A stretch of DNA of 64,000 nucleotides from Paraburkholderia heleia NBRC 101817. GTDB taxonomy: Bacteria > Pseudomonadota > Gammaproteobacteria > Burkholderiales > Burkholderiaceae. The stretch lies in assembly GCF_000739775.1 (NCBI RefSeq), contig NZ_BBJH01000030.1:1-64000 (forward strand). The letters run 5' to 3'. Below the pieces are notes generated by a model. The model did not search any database. It was given only the letters and a program-made list of their open reading frames with translations, and was not told the DNA's origin. A program made the position numbers and the translations under genes. Within the stretch, counting starts at the first letter, position 1. Each line of letters begins with the position of its first letter. Of the stretch, positions 25,497 to 35,048 are shown piece after piece.

Positions 25497-26630
25497 ATGT
25501 TGATCAAGAACGCTCGCATCGTGACGCGAGACGAAGTTTTCACCGGCACGCTAAGCATGGCAGACGGCAAGATCCGCGACATCTCGCGCGGCTCGACCGC
25601 CGCGCCCGAAGCCGAAGACTGGGACGGCGACTTCCTGCTGCCCGGTCTCGTCGAACTGCACACCGACAACCTGGAAAAGCACCTCGCGCCGCGCCCCGGC
25701 GTGCACTGGAACACCGACGCCGCATTCGTCATTCACGACGCGCAGATCGCCGCCGCCGGCATCACCACGGTATTCGACGCGCTCGCCATCGGCACGCGCC
25801 TGGCCGTGGGCGTGCGCGGCCGCGACGTGCAGCTCGCGAGCGCCAGGGCGCTCACACGCTTCTCAGAGCGCAACCTGCTGCGCGCCGAGCACTTCCTGCA
25901 CCTGCGCTGCGAAATCGCCACCGAAGACGTCATCGAGCTGTTCGATACGCTCAGCGGCCACCCGCTGCTGCGCCTCGCCTCGGTGATGGACCATACGCCC
26001 GGCCAGCGCCAGTGGCACGACCGCGCGCAATGGCGCCGCTTCCAGGAGCGCCATGGCAAGTGGACTGACGAGCAGACCAACACCATGCTCGCGGAAATGG
26101 CCACCGAGCAGGAGCGCTACGCCGACGCGCACCGCCTCGAAATCGTGCAGCGCTGCCGTGCACGCAACATCCCGCTCGCGAGCCACGACGACACGCTCGT
26201 GGAGCACGTCGAGCAGGCCGCTGCCGAAGGCATCGTGCTCGCCGAATTCCCGACCACGCGCGTGGCCGCCGAGGAAGCGAAAAAGCGCGGCATCGCGACG
26301 ATCATGGGTGCGCCGAACGTGGTGCGCGGCGGCTCGCACTCGGGCAACGTCTCGGCGCTGGAACTGGCGCAGGCCGGTTTGCTCGACATCCTCTCGTCGG
26401 ACTACGTGCCGTCGAGCCTCCTGACCGCCGCGTTCGACCTCGTGACCGGGGCCGACTGGACGCTGCCGCGCGCGCTCGCCACGGTCTCGTGGGAGCCCGC
26501 CAGCAAGTCGGGCCTGCACGACCGCGGCGCGATCGAGCCGGGGCTGCGCGCGGACTTCGTGCGGGTGACGATGCTCGATTCGCTGCCCGTGCCGCGCGCG
26601 ACATGGCGCGCGGGCGTGCGCGTGGTCTGA
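25497..26630 (+). CDS. phnM: RPnTP diphosphatase PhnM
   Basis: A 377-residue amidohydrolase-family enzyme that removes diphosphate from ribose 1-phosphonate triphosphate. Metal ligands are suggested in LPGLVELHTDNLEKH, LASHDDT and a C-terminal SDYVPSSLL segment. The length matches PhnM. The ATG at 25497 has GGAG upstream. It is the last gene of phnGHIJKLM. No phnC, D, E (uptake), phnO or phnP lies nearby. Confidence 0.95.
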   Translation: MLIKNARIVTRDEVFTGTLSMADGKIRDISRGSTAAPEAEDWDGDFLLPGLVELHTDNLEKHLAPRPGVHWNTDAAFVIHDAQIAAAGITTVFDALAIGTRLAVGVRGRDVQLASARALTRFSERNLLRAEHFLHLRCEIATEDVIELFDTLSGHPLLRLASVMDHTPGQRQWHDRAQWRRFQERHGKWTDEQTNTMLAEMATEQERYADAHRLEIVQRCRARNIPLASHDDTLVEHVEQAAAEGIVLAEFPTTRVAAEEAKKRGIATIMGAPNVVRGGSHSGNVSALELAQAGLLDILSSDYVPSSLLTAAFDLVTGADWTLPRALATVSWEPASKSGLHDRGAIEPGLRADFVRVTMLDSLPVPRATWRAGVRVV

Positions 26631-27109
26631 CGTCATCCACGCGGTGCAGCCGATGCATTTGCTGCACCACAACAAAACGGCGCGCGATCCAGCCCCGTCA
26701 TGGCGGAGGGCCAACGGCGCGCGCCGTCGATTCGGTTTCAGCCTCCCTTCATATCGTTGACGATGTCTCGGGCGCATGACATCGCATTCTTCCGACTGTT
26801 GCGGCAGAGCATCGCGCAACCCATCCCGGGAACCCCGCAGCGGCCCCTCTGCATTGGCCTGCACACCTTGCCCAACAAGGCTCCGGGTTAAATCGTACAA
26901 GCGCACGGGCGTACACTTGGCGAGTCCCTTTCCCGCTATCCGGTATTACACTAGCGACGCAGCAATTTTGACCTGGTAAGCTTGCGCGCGCTTCGCTGGC
27001 CGCAGGCTGGCGGGTCCAACAATAATCCGGCGCGAGCCGCGCCGGTGAATGCGCCATGGCGGCACAACCGCACGCGGCGCGCCCTGAACCATCTAGAGGA
27101 GTACCCATA
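26631..27109. other. Spacer between phnM and the binding-protein gene
   Basis: A 479-bp region with no credible gene. A hairpin follows phnM (annotated separately). The last part, with GGTATTACACTAG near 26940, becomes AT-richer and should hold the promoter of the binding-protein gene. Confidence 0.5.
26643..26668 (+). terminator. Hairpin after phnM
   Basis: An 8-bp stem, GGTGCAGC/GCTGCACC, with a 10-nt loop begins 13 bp after the phnM stop. It has no T-run, so it is a weak or 3'-end-protecting structure rather than a classic terminator. Confidence 0.4.
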
Positions 27110-27877
27110 GTGAAGAAACTGCTTGCCACCCTCACGGTTGCCATGCTCGCCGTCTCGGCCGGCGTCGCCCATGCGAAGGACTGGTCCACCGTGCGTTTCG
27201 GCGTTGACGCCAGCTACGCACCGTTCGAATCCAAAGCACCCGATGGCAAGCTGGTCGGCTTCGACATCGACCTCGGCAACGAAATCTGCAAGCGCCTGAA
27301 CGCCAAGTGCGTGTGGGTCGAGCAAGACTTCGACGGCATGATCCCGGGCCTGAAGGCCAAGAAGTTCGACGGCGTACTCTCGTCGATGACGATCACCCCG
27401 CAGCGTGAGCAGCAGATCGCCTTCTCGGCGAAGCTGTTCAACACGCCGACGCGCCTCGTCGCCAAGAAGGGCTCGAGCCTCGCCCCGACGGCCGACTCGC
27501 TCAAGGGCAAGTCGGTTGGCGTCGAGCAAGGCACGATCCAGGAAACCTACGCGAAGGAAAACTGGGCGCCCAAGGGCGTGAACGTCGTTCCTTACCAGAA
27601 CCAGGACCAGGTCTACGCCGACCTGATCTCGGGCCGTCTGGACGCCGCGCTGCAGGATGAAGTGCAAGCGGATCTGGGCTTCCTGAAGACGCCGCGCGGC
27701 GCCGGTTTCCAGTTCGCCGGCAAGGAAATCCCGACGGGTGCCGCCGCTATCGGCCTGCGCAAGGAAGACGCCGACCTGAAGACGAAGATCGACAAGGCTA
27801 TCGCCGACATGATCAAGGACGGCACGTACAAGAAGATCGAAGCCAAGTACTTCGACTTCGACGTGTACGGCAGCTAA
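27110..27877 (+). CDS. Basic-amino-acid ABC transporter periplasmic binding protein (ArgT/HisJ-like)
   Basis: A 255-residue family-3 solute-binding protein. A signal peptide runs to about residue 23 (VAMLAVSAGVAHA). The mature start (VRFGVDASYAPFESKAPDGKLVGFDIDLGNEICK) and DFDGMIPGLKAKKFD, SSMTITPQR are the ArgT/HisJ pattern for lysine, arginine, ornithine or histidine. The GTG at 27110 was chosen because AGGAG lies 8 nt upstream. No permease or ATPase gene follows, so it must pair with components encoded elsewhere. An intrinsic terminator closes it. Confidence 0.88.
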   Translation: MKKLLATLTVAMLAVSAGVAHAKDWSTVRFGVDASYAPFESKAPDGKLVGFDIDLGNEICKRLNAKCVWVEQDFDGMIPGLKAKKFDGVLSSMTITPQREQQIAFSAKLFNTPTRLVAKKGSSLAPTADSLKGKSVGVEQGTIQETYAKENWAPKGVNVVPYQNQDQVYADLISGRLDAALQDEVQADLGFLKTPRGAGFQFAGKEIPTGAAAIGLRKEDADLKTKIDKAIADMIKDGTYKKIEAKYFDFDVYGS

Positions 27878-27897
27878 GCACCGCATCGCGGCGCGCG

Positions 27898-27930
27898 AAG
27901 CCCGGGCCTTGTGTCCGGGCTTTTTCTTTT
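27898..27930 (+). terminator. Intrinsic terminator of the binding-protein gene
   Basis: A stem AAGCCCGG/CCGGGCTT followed by TTTTTCTTTT, 20 bp after the stop codon. Confidence 0.85.
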
Positions 27931-28106
27931 CCGGCATCTTGTTTCGGATTCCGTATTGATTGACGATACCGCAGGCGCGCGCGGGCGCGCTGGTTCCGGC
28001 GGCGCGTCGAATCGGCTAAGATCGGTCTACGGTCCCCTGCATGTGCTTATGGGACCATCGTTCACTCCATTACCTTTTGCGGGCCGCCGCGCCTCGCGCA
28101 TCTATC

Positions 28107-29222
28107 ATGCAAACCCGAAACCACCCGTTGATCGCGCCCGCCCTCGGTACCGCGCGGGAACTTGCCAGTTTCCACTACGGCAAAGCCGGCGGTCCCAAGG
28201 TCTACATCCAGTCCTCGCTGCACGCCGACGAGTTGCCGGGCATGCTCGTCTCGTGGGTGCTGCGCCGCAAGCTCGCGGAACTGGAAGCGGCGGGCCGCCT
28301 TCGCGGCGAGATCGTGATCGTGCCGGTGCCCAACCCCGTGGGCCTGAATCAGCACTGGCTCGGGCACATGATCGGCCGCTTCGAGTCGAACACGGCGCAG
28401 AACTTCAACCGCAATTTCCACGAGCTCACCGCGCTCGTGCTGCCCAACATCGAGGGGCGCCTCGGGTCTGACGAAGCCGCGAACCGCACGGCCATCCGCG
28501 CGGCCATGGGCGAAGCACTGGCCGCGCAGCAGCCCAAAACCGAACTCGATTCGATGCGCCTCGCGCTCCAGCGCCTTTCGTACGACGCCGACATCGTGCT
28601 GGACCTGCATTGCGACTGGGAAGCCGCCATGCACATCTACACGAACCCCGAACTGTGGCCCGAGGTCGAGCCGCTCGCGCGCTATCTCGACGCCAAGGCG
28701 TCGCTCCTCGCGCTCAACTCGATCGGCAACCCGTTCGACGAGATTCACAGCTTCTGCTGGTCGGAGCTGCGCGAGCGCTTCGGCACGCGCTTTCCCATTC
28801 CGTACGGCTCGATTTCGGTAACGGTCGAGCTGCGCGGCCAACGCGACGTCTCGCACGAACTCGCCGAGCACGACGCGCAAGCCATCGTCGACTACCTGAT
28901 CGGGCGCGGCGTGATCGAAGGCACCGCCGCGGCGCTGCCGCCGCTCGCCCATGCGGCCACGCCGCTCGCGGGCACGGAGCCGATCGTGGCGCCTGCCAGC
29001 GGCGTGCTCGTGTTTCGCGTGGATTGCGGGACGTGGGTGGAGCGCGGCGCGGCAATTGCCGATGTCATCGACCCGCTCGCCGACACCGTGACGACGCTGC
29101 ACGCCGGCGTGAGCGGCGTGATGTACGCACGGCATAGCGCGCGCTTCGCCATGGCCGGCATGGAAGTCGCACGCATTGCCGGCGAAAAGCCCATTCGCAG
29201 CGGCTCGCTTCTCTCGCTGTAA
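28107..29222 (+). CDS. M14-family succinylglutamate desuccinylase/aspartoacylase-type protein
   Basis: A 371-residue zinc-dependent deacylase. Zn ligands are visible as LHADELPG (H and E near residues 39-42) and LDLHCDW, and VTVELRGQRD carries the likely catalytic Glu. A C-terminal biotinyl-like beta segment (IVAPASGVLVFRVDCG) follows, as in AstE-like proteins of this group. The start is uncertain: ATG 28107 is best for length but has a weak SD, and an in-frame ATG at 28041 exists. The substrate is unknown. Being next to a basic-amino-acid binding protein hints at an N-acyl amino acid. Confidence 0.8.
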   Translation: MQTRNHPLIAPALGTARELASFHYGKAGGPKVYIQSSLHADELPGMLVSWVLRRKLAELEAAGRLRGEIVIVPVPNPVGLNQHWLGHMIGRFESNTAQNFNRNFHELTALVLPNIEGRLGSDEAANRTAIRAAMGEALAAQQPKTELDSMRLALQRLSYDADIVLDLHCDWEAAMHIYTNPELWPEVEPLARYLDAKASLLALNSIGNPFDEIHSFCWSELRERFGTRFPIPYGSISVTVELRGQRDVSHELAEHDAQAIVDYLIGRGVIEGTAAALPPLAHAATPLAGTEPIVAPASGVLVFRVDCGTWVERGAAIADVIDPLADTVTTLHAGVSGVMYARHSARFAMAGMEVARIAGEKPIRSGSLLSL

Positions 29223-29242
29223 CTGCAACGCCTGACCGTAAC

Positions 29243-29273
29243 AGGGCTCGCATCATGAGTGCGAGCCCTTTTT
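29243..29273 (+). terminator. Intrinsic terminator of the M14 gene
   Basis: A perfect 10-bp stem, AGGGCTCGCA/TGCGAGCCCT, with a 7-nt loop and TTTTT, 20 bp after the stop codon. Confidence 0.88.
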
Positions 29274-29721
29274 CATTGATGTCTCCCGCCATTCAAATTA
29301 ATTCGGTTAACTAACTTTCAATTTTCGTGAATCGATGTCAATCGACCATGTAAAGCGCGCATTGATCGGCCGTTAATGCGCCCTTGAGATAAATCAAGCC
29401 CAGTTTGAAGCCAGATTCAAAAAATCCATTAACCAGCGAATAGAAGAAAGCTTAGGAAAAAATTTTATAAGGCCGATTGCCGCAGTCCGGCCTTTCAGAT
29501 TGACAGGGAAATCGGCCGCAAAGCCAGTAACAGCGAGCCTCCGGCGCCGTTCACCCCCGCCGCAACCCATGTGTCGCATTCGCACAACAGAATGGCGACA
29601 TTTTCCCTACAAAGTCTTACTGTCACATTCCTTTCGTTATCGACCCTTAAATTGCAGCCCGTCGCATTGACCGGCCCATAAGAGGCCGGAGTAGTCATCT
29701 TTCCTTTACCCGGAGAAACAG
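29274..29721. other. AT-rich promoter region upstream of the porin gene
   Basis: A 448-bp non-coding spacer, AT-rich compared with the flanking genes. It contains an FNR-like box (annotated separately) and a small hairpin, AAGGCCG/CGGCCTT (29469-29494), next to an A/T tract. It presumably holds the porin promoter and a long 5' leader. Short reading frames here have no support. Confidence 0.6.
29384..29397. promoter_or_regulatory. Candidate FNR/Anr box upstream of the porin gene
   Basis: TTGAGATAAATCAA fits TTGAT-N4-ATCAA with one mismatch and is flanked to give CTTGA/TCAAG symmetry. It is about 325 bp from the porin start. Direct control is only a possibility. Confidence 0.4.
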
Positions 29722-30897
29722 TTGAAAAAGAAAATTCTGACCACCGCTATTCTTGCCTCGATCGCAGGCGTTGCCCATGCACAGAGCAGCGTGACGCTGT
29801 ACGGCATTATCGACGCCGGTGTGAACTACATCAGCAACGTGAAGAACTCGAACGGGACGAATGGCAGCTCGCATCAGTTCTCGTACGGTGACGGCGTGGC
29901 CCAAGGCAGCCGTTGGGGCCTGCGCGGCTCGGAAGACCTGGGCGGCGGCCTGAAGGCGATCTTCGTGCTCGAAAACGGCTTCAACAGCGGTAACGGCACG
30001 GCAGGCCAGGGCGGCGCGATGTTCGGCCGTCAAGCTTTCGTCGGTCTGACGCAATCGAACATCGGTTCGCTGACGTTCGGCCGTCAATACTCGCTCAACA
30101 CGGACATTCTCGGCTCGCAGTACTCGACCGGTGGCAACACGGTGTCGGGTAACTGGGCCTACCACTTCAACGACATCGACCAGCTGACGTCGAGCCGCAT
30201 CAACAACTCGGTCAAGTTCCAGAGCGTGAACTTCTCGGGCTTCACGTTCGGCGCGTTGTACGGCTTCTCGAACTCGACCTCGTTCGCCGGCGCACCGGCA
30301 ACGGGCCCGGCGGCCAGCCCGATCGCCGGCTCGTCGCGCGCGTACAGCTTCGGCGCAAACTACGGCTACGGTCCGTTCAGCCTCGGCGCTGCCTACTTTA
30401 ACCAGACGTATCCGGGCCAGACCACGCCGTCGACCTCGACCACGATCGCCAACGTGCCGCAGGGCACGCTGCGCGACCTGCGCTCGTTCGGCGTGGGTGG
30501 CCGCTACATCGTCGGCCCCGCAACGCTGTGGGCCCTGTGGACCAACACGCTGCTCTCGCCGATCGCCGGTTCGTCGACGCTCTACAACGCGTACGAAGCA
30601 GGCGGCAAGTACGCCTTCACGCCGGCTCTCTCGGCTGCGCTCGGCTACACGTACTCGCGCACCTCGGGCAGCCAGACGGCTCACTGGAACCAGGTCAACG
30701 CATCGCTCGACTACGCGCTGAGCAAGCGCACCGACGTGTACGGCCTGGTGTCGTACCAGGACGCGTCGGGCACGCTCGCGAACGGCCAGAAGGTTCAGGC
30801 GCAGATCGGCGACTCGGGCTCGAACATTTTCCAGCCGTCGGGCACGGGTTCGCAGGATCAAGTCGCGGTTCGCGTCGGTATCCGCCACAAGTTCTAA
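29722..30897 (+). CDS. Gram-negative trimeric porin (Burkholderia OpcP/Omp38 type)
   Basis: A 391-residue outer-membrane porin. A signal peptide covers residues 1-20 (KKKILTTAILASIAGVAHA). The mature protein starts QSSVTLYGIIDAGVNY and shows SRWGLRGSEDLGGGLKAIFVLE, FGRQAFVGL and the terminal RHKF needed for BAM recognition. The initiation codon is TTG at 29722, well supported by GGAG 6 nt upstream. It forms a 16-strand passive channel for small solutes. Strong terminator downstream, and likely well expressed. Confidence 0.95.
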   Translation: MKKKILTTAILASIAGVAHAQSSVTLYGIIDAGVNYISNVKNSNGTNGSSHQFSYGDGVAQGSRWGLRGSEDLGGGLKAIFVLENGFNSGNGTAGQGGAMFGRQAFVGLTQSNIGSLTFGRQYSLNTDILGSQYSTGGNTVSGNWAYHFNDIDQLTSSRINNSVKFQSVNFSGFTFGALYGFSNSTSFAGAPATGPAASPIAGSSRAYSFGANYGYGPFSLGAAYFNQTYPGQTTPSTSTTIANVPQGTLRDLRSFGVGGRYIVGPATLWALWTNTLLSPIAGSSTLYNAYEAGGKYAFTPALSAALGYTYSRTSGSQTAHWNQVNASLDYALSKRTDVYGLVSYQDASGTLANGQKVQAQIGDSGSNIFQPSGTGSQDQVAVRVGIRHKF

Positions 30898-31020
30898 GCA
30901 GCCGCATTACGCAGCAACCGCATTACGCAGCATCGTCACGCAACAGCGGCAGCCGGCGGCTCATGGCGCCGGCTCTGCTCGGCGCGCGGCAGCCTACGCT
31001 GCAGGGCGCGCCTTACCGGA

Positions 31021-31052
31021 CGGGGCATCCCTTGGGATGCCCCGCTTTTTTT
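31021..31052. terminator. Intrinsic terminator between porin and yjdM
   Basis: A perfect 11-bp stem, CGGGGCATCCC/GGGATGCCCCG, followed by CTTTTTTT on the plus strand. It lies between the convergent porin and yjdM genes. Confidence 0.88.
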
Positions 31053-31084
31053 GGTTCATCGCAACTGATGCGCGACGCCCCTCA

Positions 31085-31426
31085 TCACGCCTTTCTGACG
31101 AATTCCGATTTGAGGCTCATGGCGCCGAAGCCATCTATCTTGCAATCGATATCGTGGTCGCTGTCCACCAGACGGATATTCTTCACTTTGGTGCCCATCT
31201 TGATCACGCCGCCCGAGCCCTTGAGTTTCAAGTCCTTGATGACCGTGACGGTATCCCCGTCCTGAAGGACATTGCCGGCCGAATCGCGATACACCTTGCC
31301 CGCTGCTTCTGCCGGCGCGGCGGCTTGCCTCGACCATTCATGCGCACACTCCGGGCAGACGTAGACGTCCCCATCCTCGTAGGTGAACTCGGAATTACAT
31401 TTCGGACAGCGTGGCAATGCGCTCAT
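31085..31426 (-). CDS. yjdM: YjdM/PhnA-family zinc-ribbon protein
   Basis: A 113-residue cytoplasmic protein. It has an N-terminal zinc ribbon (CPKCNSEF and CPECAHEW, four Cys) and a C-terminal SH3-like part (DGDTVTVIKDLKLKGSGGVIKMGTKVKNIRLV). It is the family once called PhnA in E. coli. It is not the phosphonoacetate hydrolase, and its role in phosphonate use is unproven. The ATG at 31426 was chosen as it starts just before the zinc ribbon. It is unlinked to the phn operon. Confidence 0.9.
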   Translation of the reverse strand: MSALPRCPKCNSEFTYEDGDVYVCPECAHEWSRQAAAPAEAAGKVYRDSAGNVLQDGDTVTVIKDLKLKGSGGVIKMGTKVKNIRLVDSDHDIDCKIDGFGAMSLKSEFVRKA

Positions 31427-31592
31427 GGGAAATCCTTGGTGGTGACGGAGCAATAAAAGCGCGCAAGTATACCGGCTTCGGCGCGTTGCCCAATCCGGCA
31501 AGCGTCCGGCCTGCGACGTTATGTCCGTCGCCGACCCGCCCTGGCCCCGCTTCTGGTACGCTGCGCTCTCTCACCTCGCAGCTATCGAACCG

Positions 31593-32009
31593 ATGGAACT
31601 CCCTTTCAACGAAGCCGCCGTTTCGGTCACGCGCAACGCGCTTTCAGCGGCCGGCCAGGTCTTCCCCATGCGTGACATCGAGGACGTGCGCATCGTCATT
31701 GGGCGGCGCAGCCGCGTCGTGCCGGTCGCGATCAGCGTGCTCGGCGCCGCAGGCGCTGTCGTGGGCGGCGTGCTCGGCTCGGCGGCCGGTCTCGCGTGCG
31801 GCGTGATGGTGATCGTCGTGGGCTGGCTCGCCTGGCTCTGGCAGGAAGCCGTGCACCGGCTCTATGTCGTGACGGGCGGAGAATCGCGCGAGGCGGTCAC
31901 GAGCCTCGACCCGGCATTCCTCGAACGCGTGCAGGAAGCCGTGCGCACCGCCAAGGCCGCGCAGGCGGCGCAGGCCGAGGGCGGCACGACGCGGCCCGCC
32001 GCGCCCTGA
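31593..32009 (+). CDS. DUF6232-type small membrane protein
   Basis: A 138-residue protein from the ATG at 31593 (a longer in-frame start at 31521 has no SD). The N-terminus (MELPFNEAAVSVTRNALS) and MRDIEDVRIV form a small beta unit. Two hydrophobic helices at about residues 50-93 follow (VVPVAISVLGAAGAVVGG, CGVMVIVVGWLAWLW), then RLYVVTGGESREAV and a low-complexity Ala/Gln tail. The layout fits DUF6232. Function unknown. Confidence 0.65.
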   Translation: MELPFNEAAVSVTRNALSAAGQVFPMRDIEDVRIVIGRRSRVVPVAISVLGAAGAVVGGVLGSAAGLACGVMVIVVGWLAWLWQEAVHRLYVVTGGESREAVTSLDPAFLERVQEAVRTAKAAQAAQAEGGTTRPAAP

Positions 32010-32053
32010 TACCGCCGGAAGCACAGCCTGCAGCACTGCGGGCAGCGCGCCCC

Positions 32054-34507
32054 TCACTCCATCTCGATCGACTTCACGTGCCAGATATCGCGGGCGTATT
32101 CCGCGATCGCACGGTCCGAAGAGAATTGCCCCATCCCCGCCACGTTTTCGATCGCGCTCGCGGTCCACGCCGGCACGTCCATGAAGCGCTGGTCGGCGGC
32201 ATCCTGCGCCTCGATGAAGGCCGAGTAGTCGGCCAGCACGAGGTAGTGGTCGCCCCAGTCCACGAGCGTATGGAAGATGTCCGTATAGCGTGCCGGATCG
32301 TGCGGTGAGAAGAAGCCCGTGCGGATCTGGTCGAGCGCGCGGCGCAATTCGGCGTTTTCCTCGTAGACCTGGCGCGGCCGGTAGCCTGCGCAACGCAGCT
32401 GGTCGACCTGGTCGGACGTGTGCCCGAAGATGAAGATGTTGTCCTGACCCACGGCCTCGCCGATCTCGATGTTCGCGCCATCGAGCGTGCCCATGGTGAG
32501 CGCGCCGTTGAGTGCGAGCTTCATGTTGCCGGTGCCCGAGGCTTCGGTGCCCGCCGTCGAAATCTGCTCGGAAAGGTCCGCCGCGGGAATCAGCACCTCG
32601 GCCACGCTCACGCCGTAGTTCGGCACGAACACCACCTTGAGCCGGTCGCCCACCACGGGATCGTTGTTGATCTTCGCGGCCACGTCGTTGATGAGGTGGA
32701 TGATCATCTTCGCCATCCGGTAGGCCGACGCGGCCTTGCCCGCGAACAGCACGACGCGCGGCACCCAATCGCCCTCCGGCGCTTCGACAATGCGGTTGTA
32801 GCGCGTGATCACGTGCAGCACGTTGAGCAACTGGCGCTTGTATTCGTGAATGCGCTTGACCTGCATGTCGAACAGCGCGTCGGGATTGAAGATGATGCCG
32901 GTGCGCTGCAAGGCGCGATGTGCGAGACGCACCTTGTTGCTGCGCTTGGCCGCGCGGAACGCGGCTTCGAACGAAGCGTCGCCGCGCAGCTTGCGCAGCG
33001 CGCCCAGTTCGAAGAGATCGCTGCGCCAGCGCGGCCCGATCGCTTCGTCCACGAGGTGCGCGAGCGGCGGGCTCGCCTGCGCGAGCCAGCGGCGCGGCGT
33101 GATGCCGTTGGTCACGTTCGTGAAACGGTTGGGAAAGAGACGCGCGAAGTCGGCGAAGATATCGCGCGTCATCAGTTGCGAGTGCAACTTCGAGACACCG
33201 TTCACCTTGTGGCTAGCCACGATCGCGAGATAGGCCATGCGCACGCGGCGCTGGCCGTATTCGTCCACGAGCGAGATGCGGCGGATCAGATCGAGGTCGT
33301 GCGCGCCGCGGTCGCTCGCTTCGCGCAGGAACGCCGCGTTGATGTCGAAAATGATTTCGAGGTGGCGCGGCAAGAGGCGCGCCAATAGTTCGACGTCCCA
33401 GGTTTCCAGCGCTTCGGGCATCAGCGTGTGGTTGGTATACGAGAACACGTGGCGCACGTGGCCCATCGCTTCGTCCCACGGCAGATGATGCACGTCCACG
33501 AGCAGGCGGATCAGCTCGGGAATGGCCAGCACCGGGTGCGTGTCGTTCAGGTGCACCGCGACCTTTTCGGAGAAGCGCCCGAACGTGCTGTGCGTGCGCA
33601 GGTAGCGGCGAATCAGGTCCTGCATCGTCGCGGAAACGAAGAAGTATTCCTGGCGCAGACGCAGTTCGCGCCCGGCCATCGTCGAGTCGTCGGGATAGAG
33701 CAGTCGCGAGACGTTCTCGGAGATGTTGCGCGCCTCCACCGCGCGCTGATAGTCGCCCTGGTTGAACGCCGAGAGGTCGAGTTCTTCATCCGCGCGCGCG
33801 GACCACAGCCGCAGCGTGTTGGTCGCGCTCGTGGCGTAGCCGGGAATGACCGTGTCGTAGGCCATGGCGTTCACATGCTGCGTGTCGACCCATTCGACAT
33901 GGCCGTTGCGCTGCATGGTGCGCCCGCCAAAATGCACGGGATACTGGACCTCGGGCCGCGGAAACTCCCACGGATTGCCATAACGCAGCCAGTAGTCGGG
34001 CGCTTCGACCTGTTCGCCGTTCACGATCTGCTGGCGGAACATGCCGTAGTCGTAGCGAATGCCATAACCGAAGCCCGGAATGCCGAGCGTCGCCATCGAA
34101 TCGAGAAAGCACGCTGCGAGCCGGCCGAGACCGCCGTTGCCGAGTGCCGCGTCGGGCTCGTAGTCGAGCACCGTGTCCATGTCGACGCCCACGCTCGCCA
34201 GCGCCTCTCTCATCTCGTCGTGTATGCCGAGCGCGATCAGCGCGTTCGAGAATGTGCGGCCGATGAGAAATTCCATCGACAGGTAATAGACGCGTTTGAC
34301 GTCCTGGTCGTACTGGCGGCGCGTGGTGATCATCCAGCGTTCGACGAGCCGGTCGCGCACGGCGAGCGCCGCGGCGTGCAGCCAGTCCTGCGGACGTGCC
34401 GTTACGGCGTCCTTGCCGACGCCGTACATCAGGCGATTGGAGAGGGAACGGCGCAGCGCTTCGACGCTGCTTTGCAACTGATCGAACTCGAGACCGATAG
34501 CTGTCAT
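32054..34507 (-). CDS. glgP: Glycogen/maltodextrin phosphorylase
   Basis: An 817-residue GT35 enzyme that releases glucose 1-phosphate from glycogen or maltodextrin. The PLP-binding lysine is in EASGTGNMKLALNGAL. VYYLSMEFLIGRTFSNAL and ALGNGGLGRLAACFLDSMATL near the N-terminus are hallmark segments. The ATG at 34507 gives the usual family length. An in-frame extension of 54 codons is Arg-rich and non-conserved. No other glycogen genes are adjacent. Confidence 0.96.
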   Translation of the reverse strand: MTAIGLEFDQLQSSVEALRRSLSNRLMYGVGKDAVTARPQDWLHAAALAVRDRLVERWMITTRRQYDQDVKRVYYLSMEFLIGRTFSNALIALGIHDEMREALASVGVDMDTVLDYEPDAALGNGGLGRLAACFLDSMATLGIPGFGYGIRYDYGMFRQQIVNGEQVEAPDYWLRYGNPWEFPRPEVQYPVHFGGRTMQRNGHVEWVDTQHVNAMAYDTVIPGYATSATNTLRLWSARADEELDLSAFNQGDYQRAVEARNISENVSRLLYPDDSTMAGRELRLRQEYFFVSATMQDLIRRYLRTHSTFGRFSEKVAVHLNDTHPVLAIPELIRLLVDVHHLPWDEAMGHVRHVFSYTNHTLMPEALETWDVELLARLLPRHLEIIFDINAAFLREASDRGAHDLDLIRRISLVDEYGQRRVRMAYLAIVASHKVNGVSKLHSQLMTRDIFADFARLFPNRFTNVTNGITPRRWLAQASPPLAHLVDEAIGPRWRSDLFELGALRKLRGDASFEAAFRAAKRSNKVRLAHRALQRTGIIFNPDALFDMQVKRIHEYKRQLLNVLHVITRYNRIVEAPEGDWVPRVVLFAGKAASAYRMAKMIIHLINDVAAKINNDPVVGDRLKVVFVPNYGVSVAEVLIPAADLSEQISTAGTEASGTGNMKLALNGALTMGTLDGANIEIGEAVGQDNIFIFGHTSDQVDQLRCAGYRPRQVYEENAELRRALDQIRTGFFSPHDPARYTDIFHTLVDWGDHYLVLADYSAFIEAQDAADQRFMDVPAWTASAIENVAGMGQFSSDRAIAEYARDIWHVKSIEME

Positions 34508-35048
34508 CAACTGACTCCTGTCGACCGCACCCAGTGCAGAGCGCCTGGTGCGGTCCCACGCAAAGCGCCGGAAATGGCGGCGCGCCCACAAAGGTGCAGG
34601 GCGCGCGGTTGTCCTCGGCCTGCGCCGCGCGCGGCGGAATGGGGCGATGACGCATCGGCGGCGGCGCAAAGGGCCGGCGCCGCTCGCCAGCGAGCGCAGA
34701 TCAATTTGCAGAGTAGTGCATTTTCAAATGCCGTGCGGCGGCGCGCCAACCGCGCACGGAACGCGGCCGCGAGGCACGCGGAACCTGCCTGGCGCCCCGA
34801 TCGCTTGCCATGCGGAGCCATGCGGACGATTCCGCGCGCGCAGCGCGGCGGCACGCGTACGCGTGAAGGGCTTGGCAGTTAGTTGCGATATGGCGACATT
34901 CGATGGCCATTGAGCGCCGGTCATAGCCTTACAGTCAGCCCACGGTCTGAAGCGTCTCCTGCAAAACCGGGCGGGCTCTGTAACAATCGCAGAATTCGCC
35001 CGTGCGGCCCGCGCCGCAGCCTTCATCGTCCACCGGCCCGAAACTGTC
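34508..35048. other. Divergent spacer between glgP and the MFS gene
   Basis: A 541-bp non-coding region upstream of both genes. It contains short frames with no SD or recognised product. I see no clear operator or terminator. Confidence 0.5.

Noticed and set aside
31085..31426. YjdM/PhnA as an extra phosphonate-degradation gene
   Set aside because: The family name is historical. The protein is a zinc-ribbon protein without shown phosphonate activity, and it is not linked to the phn operon here.
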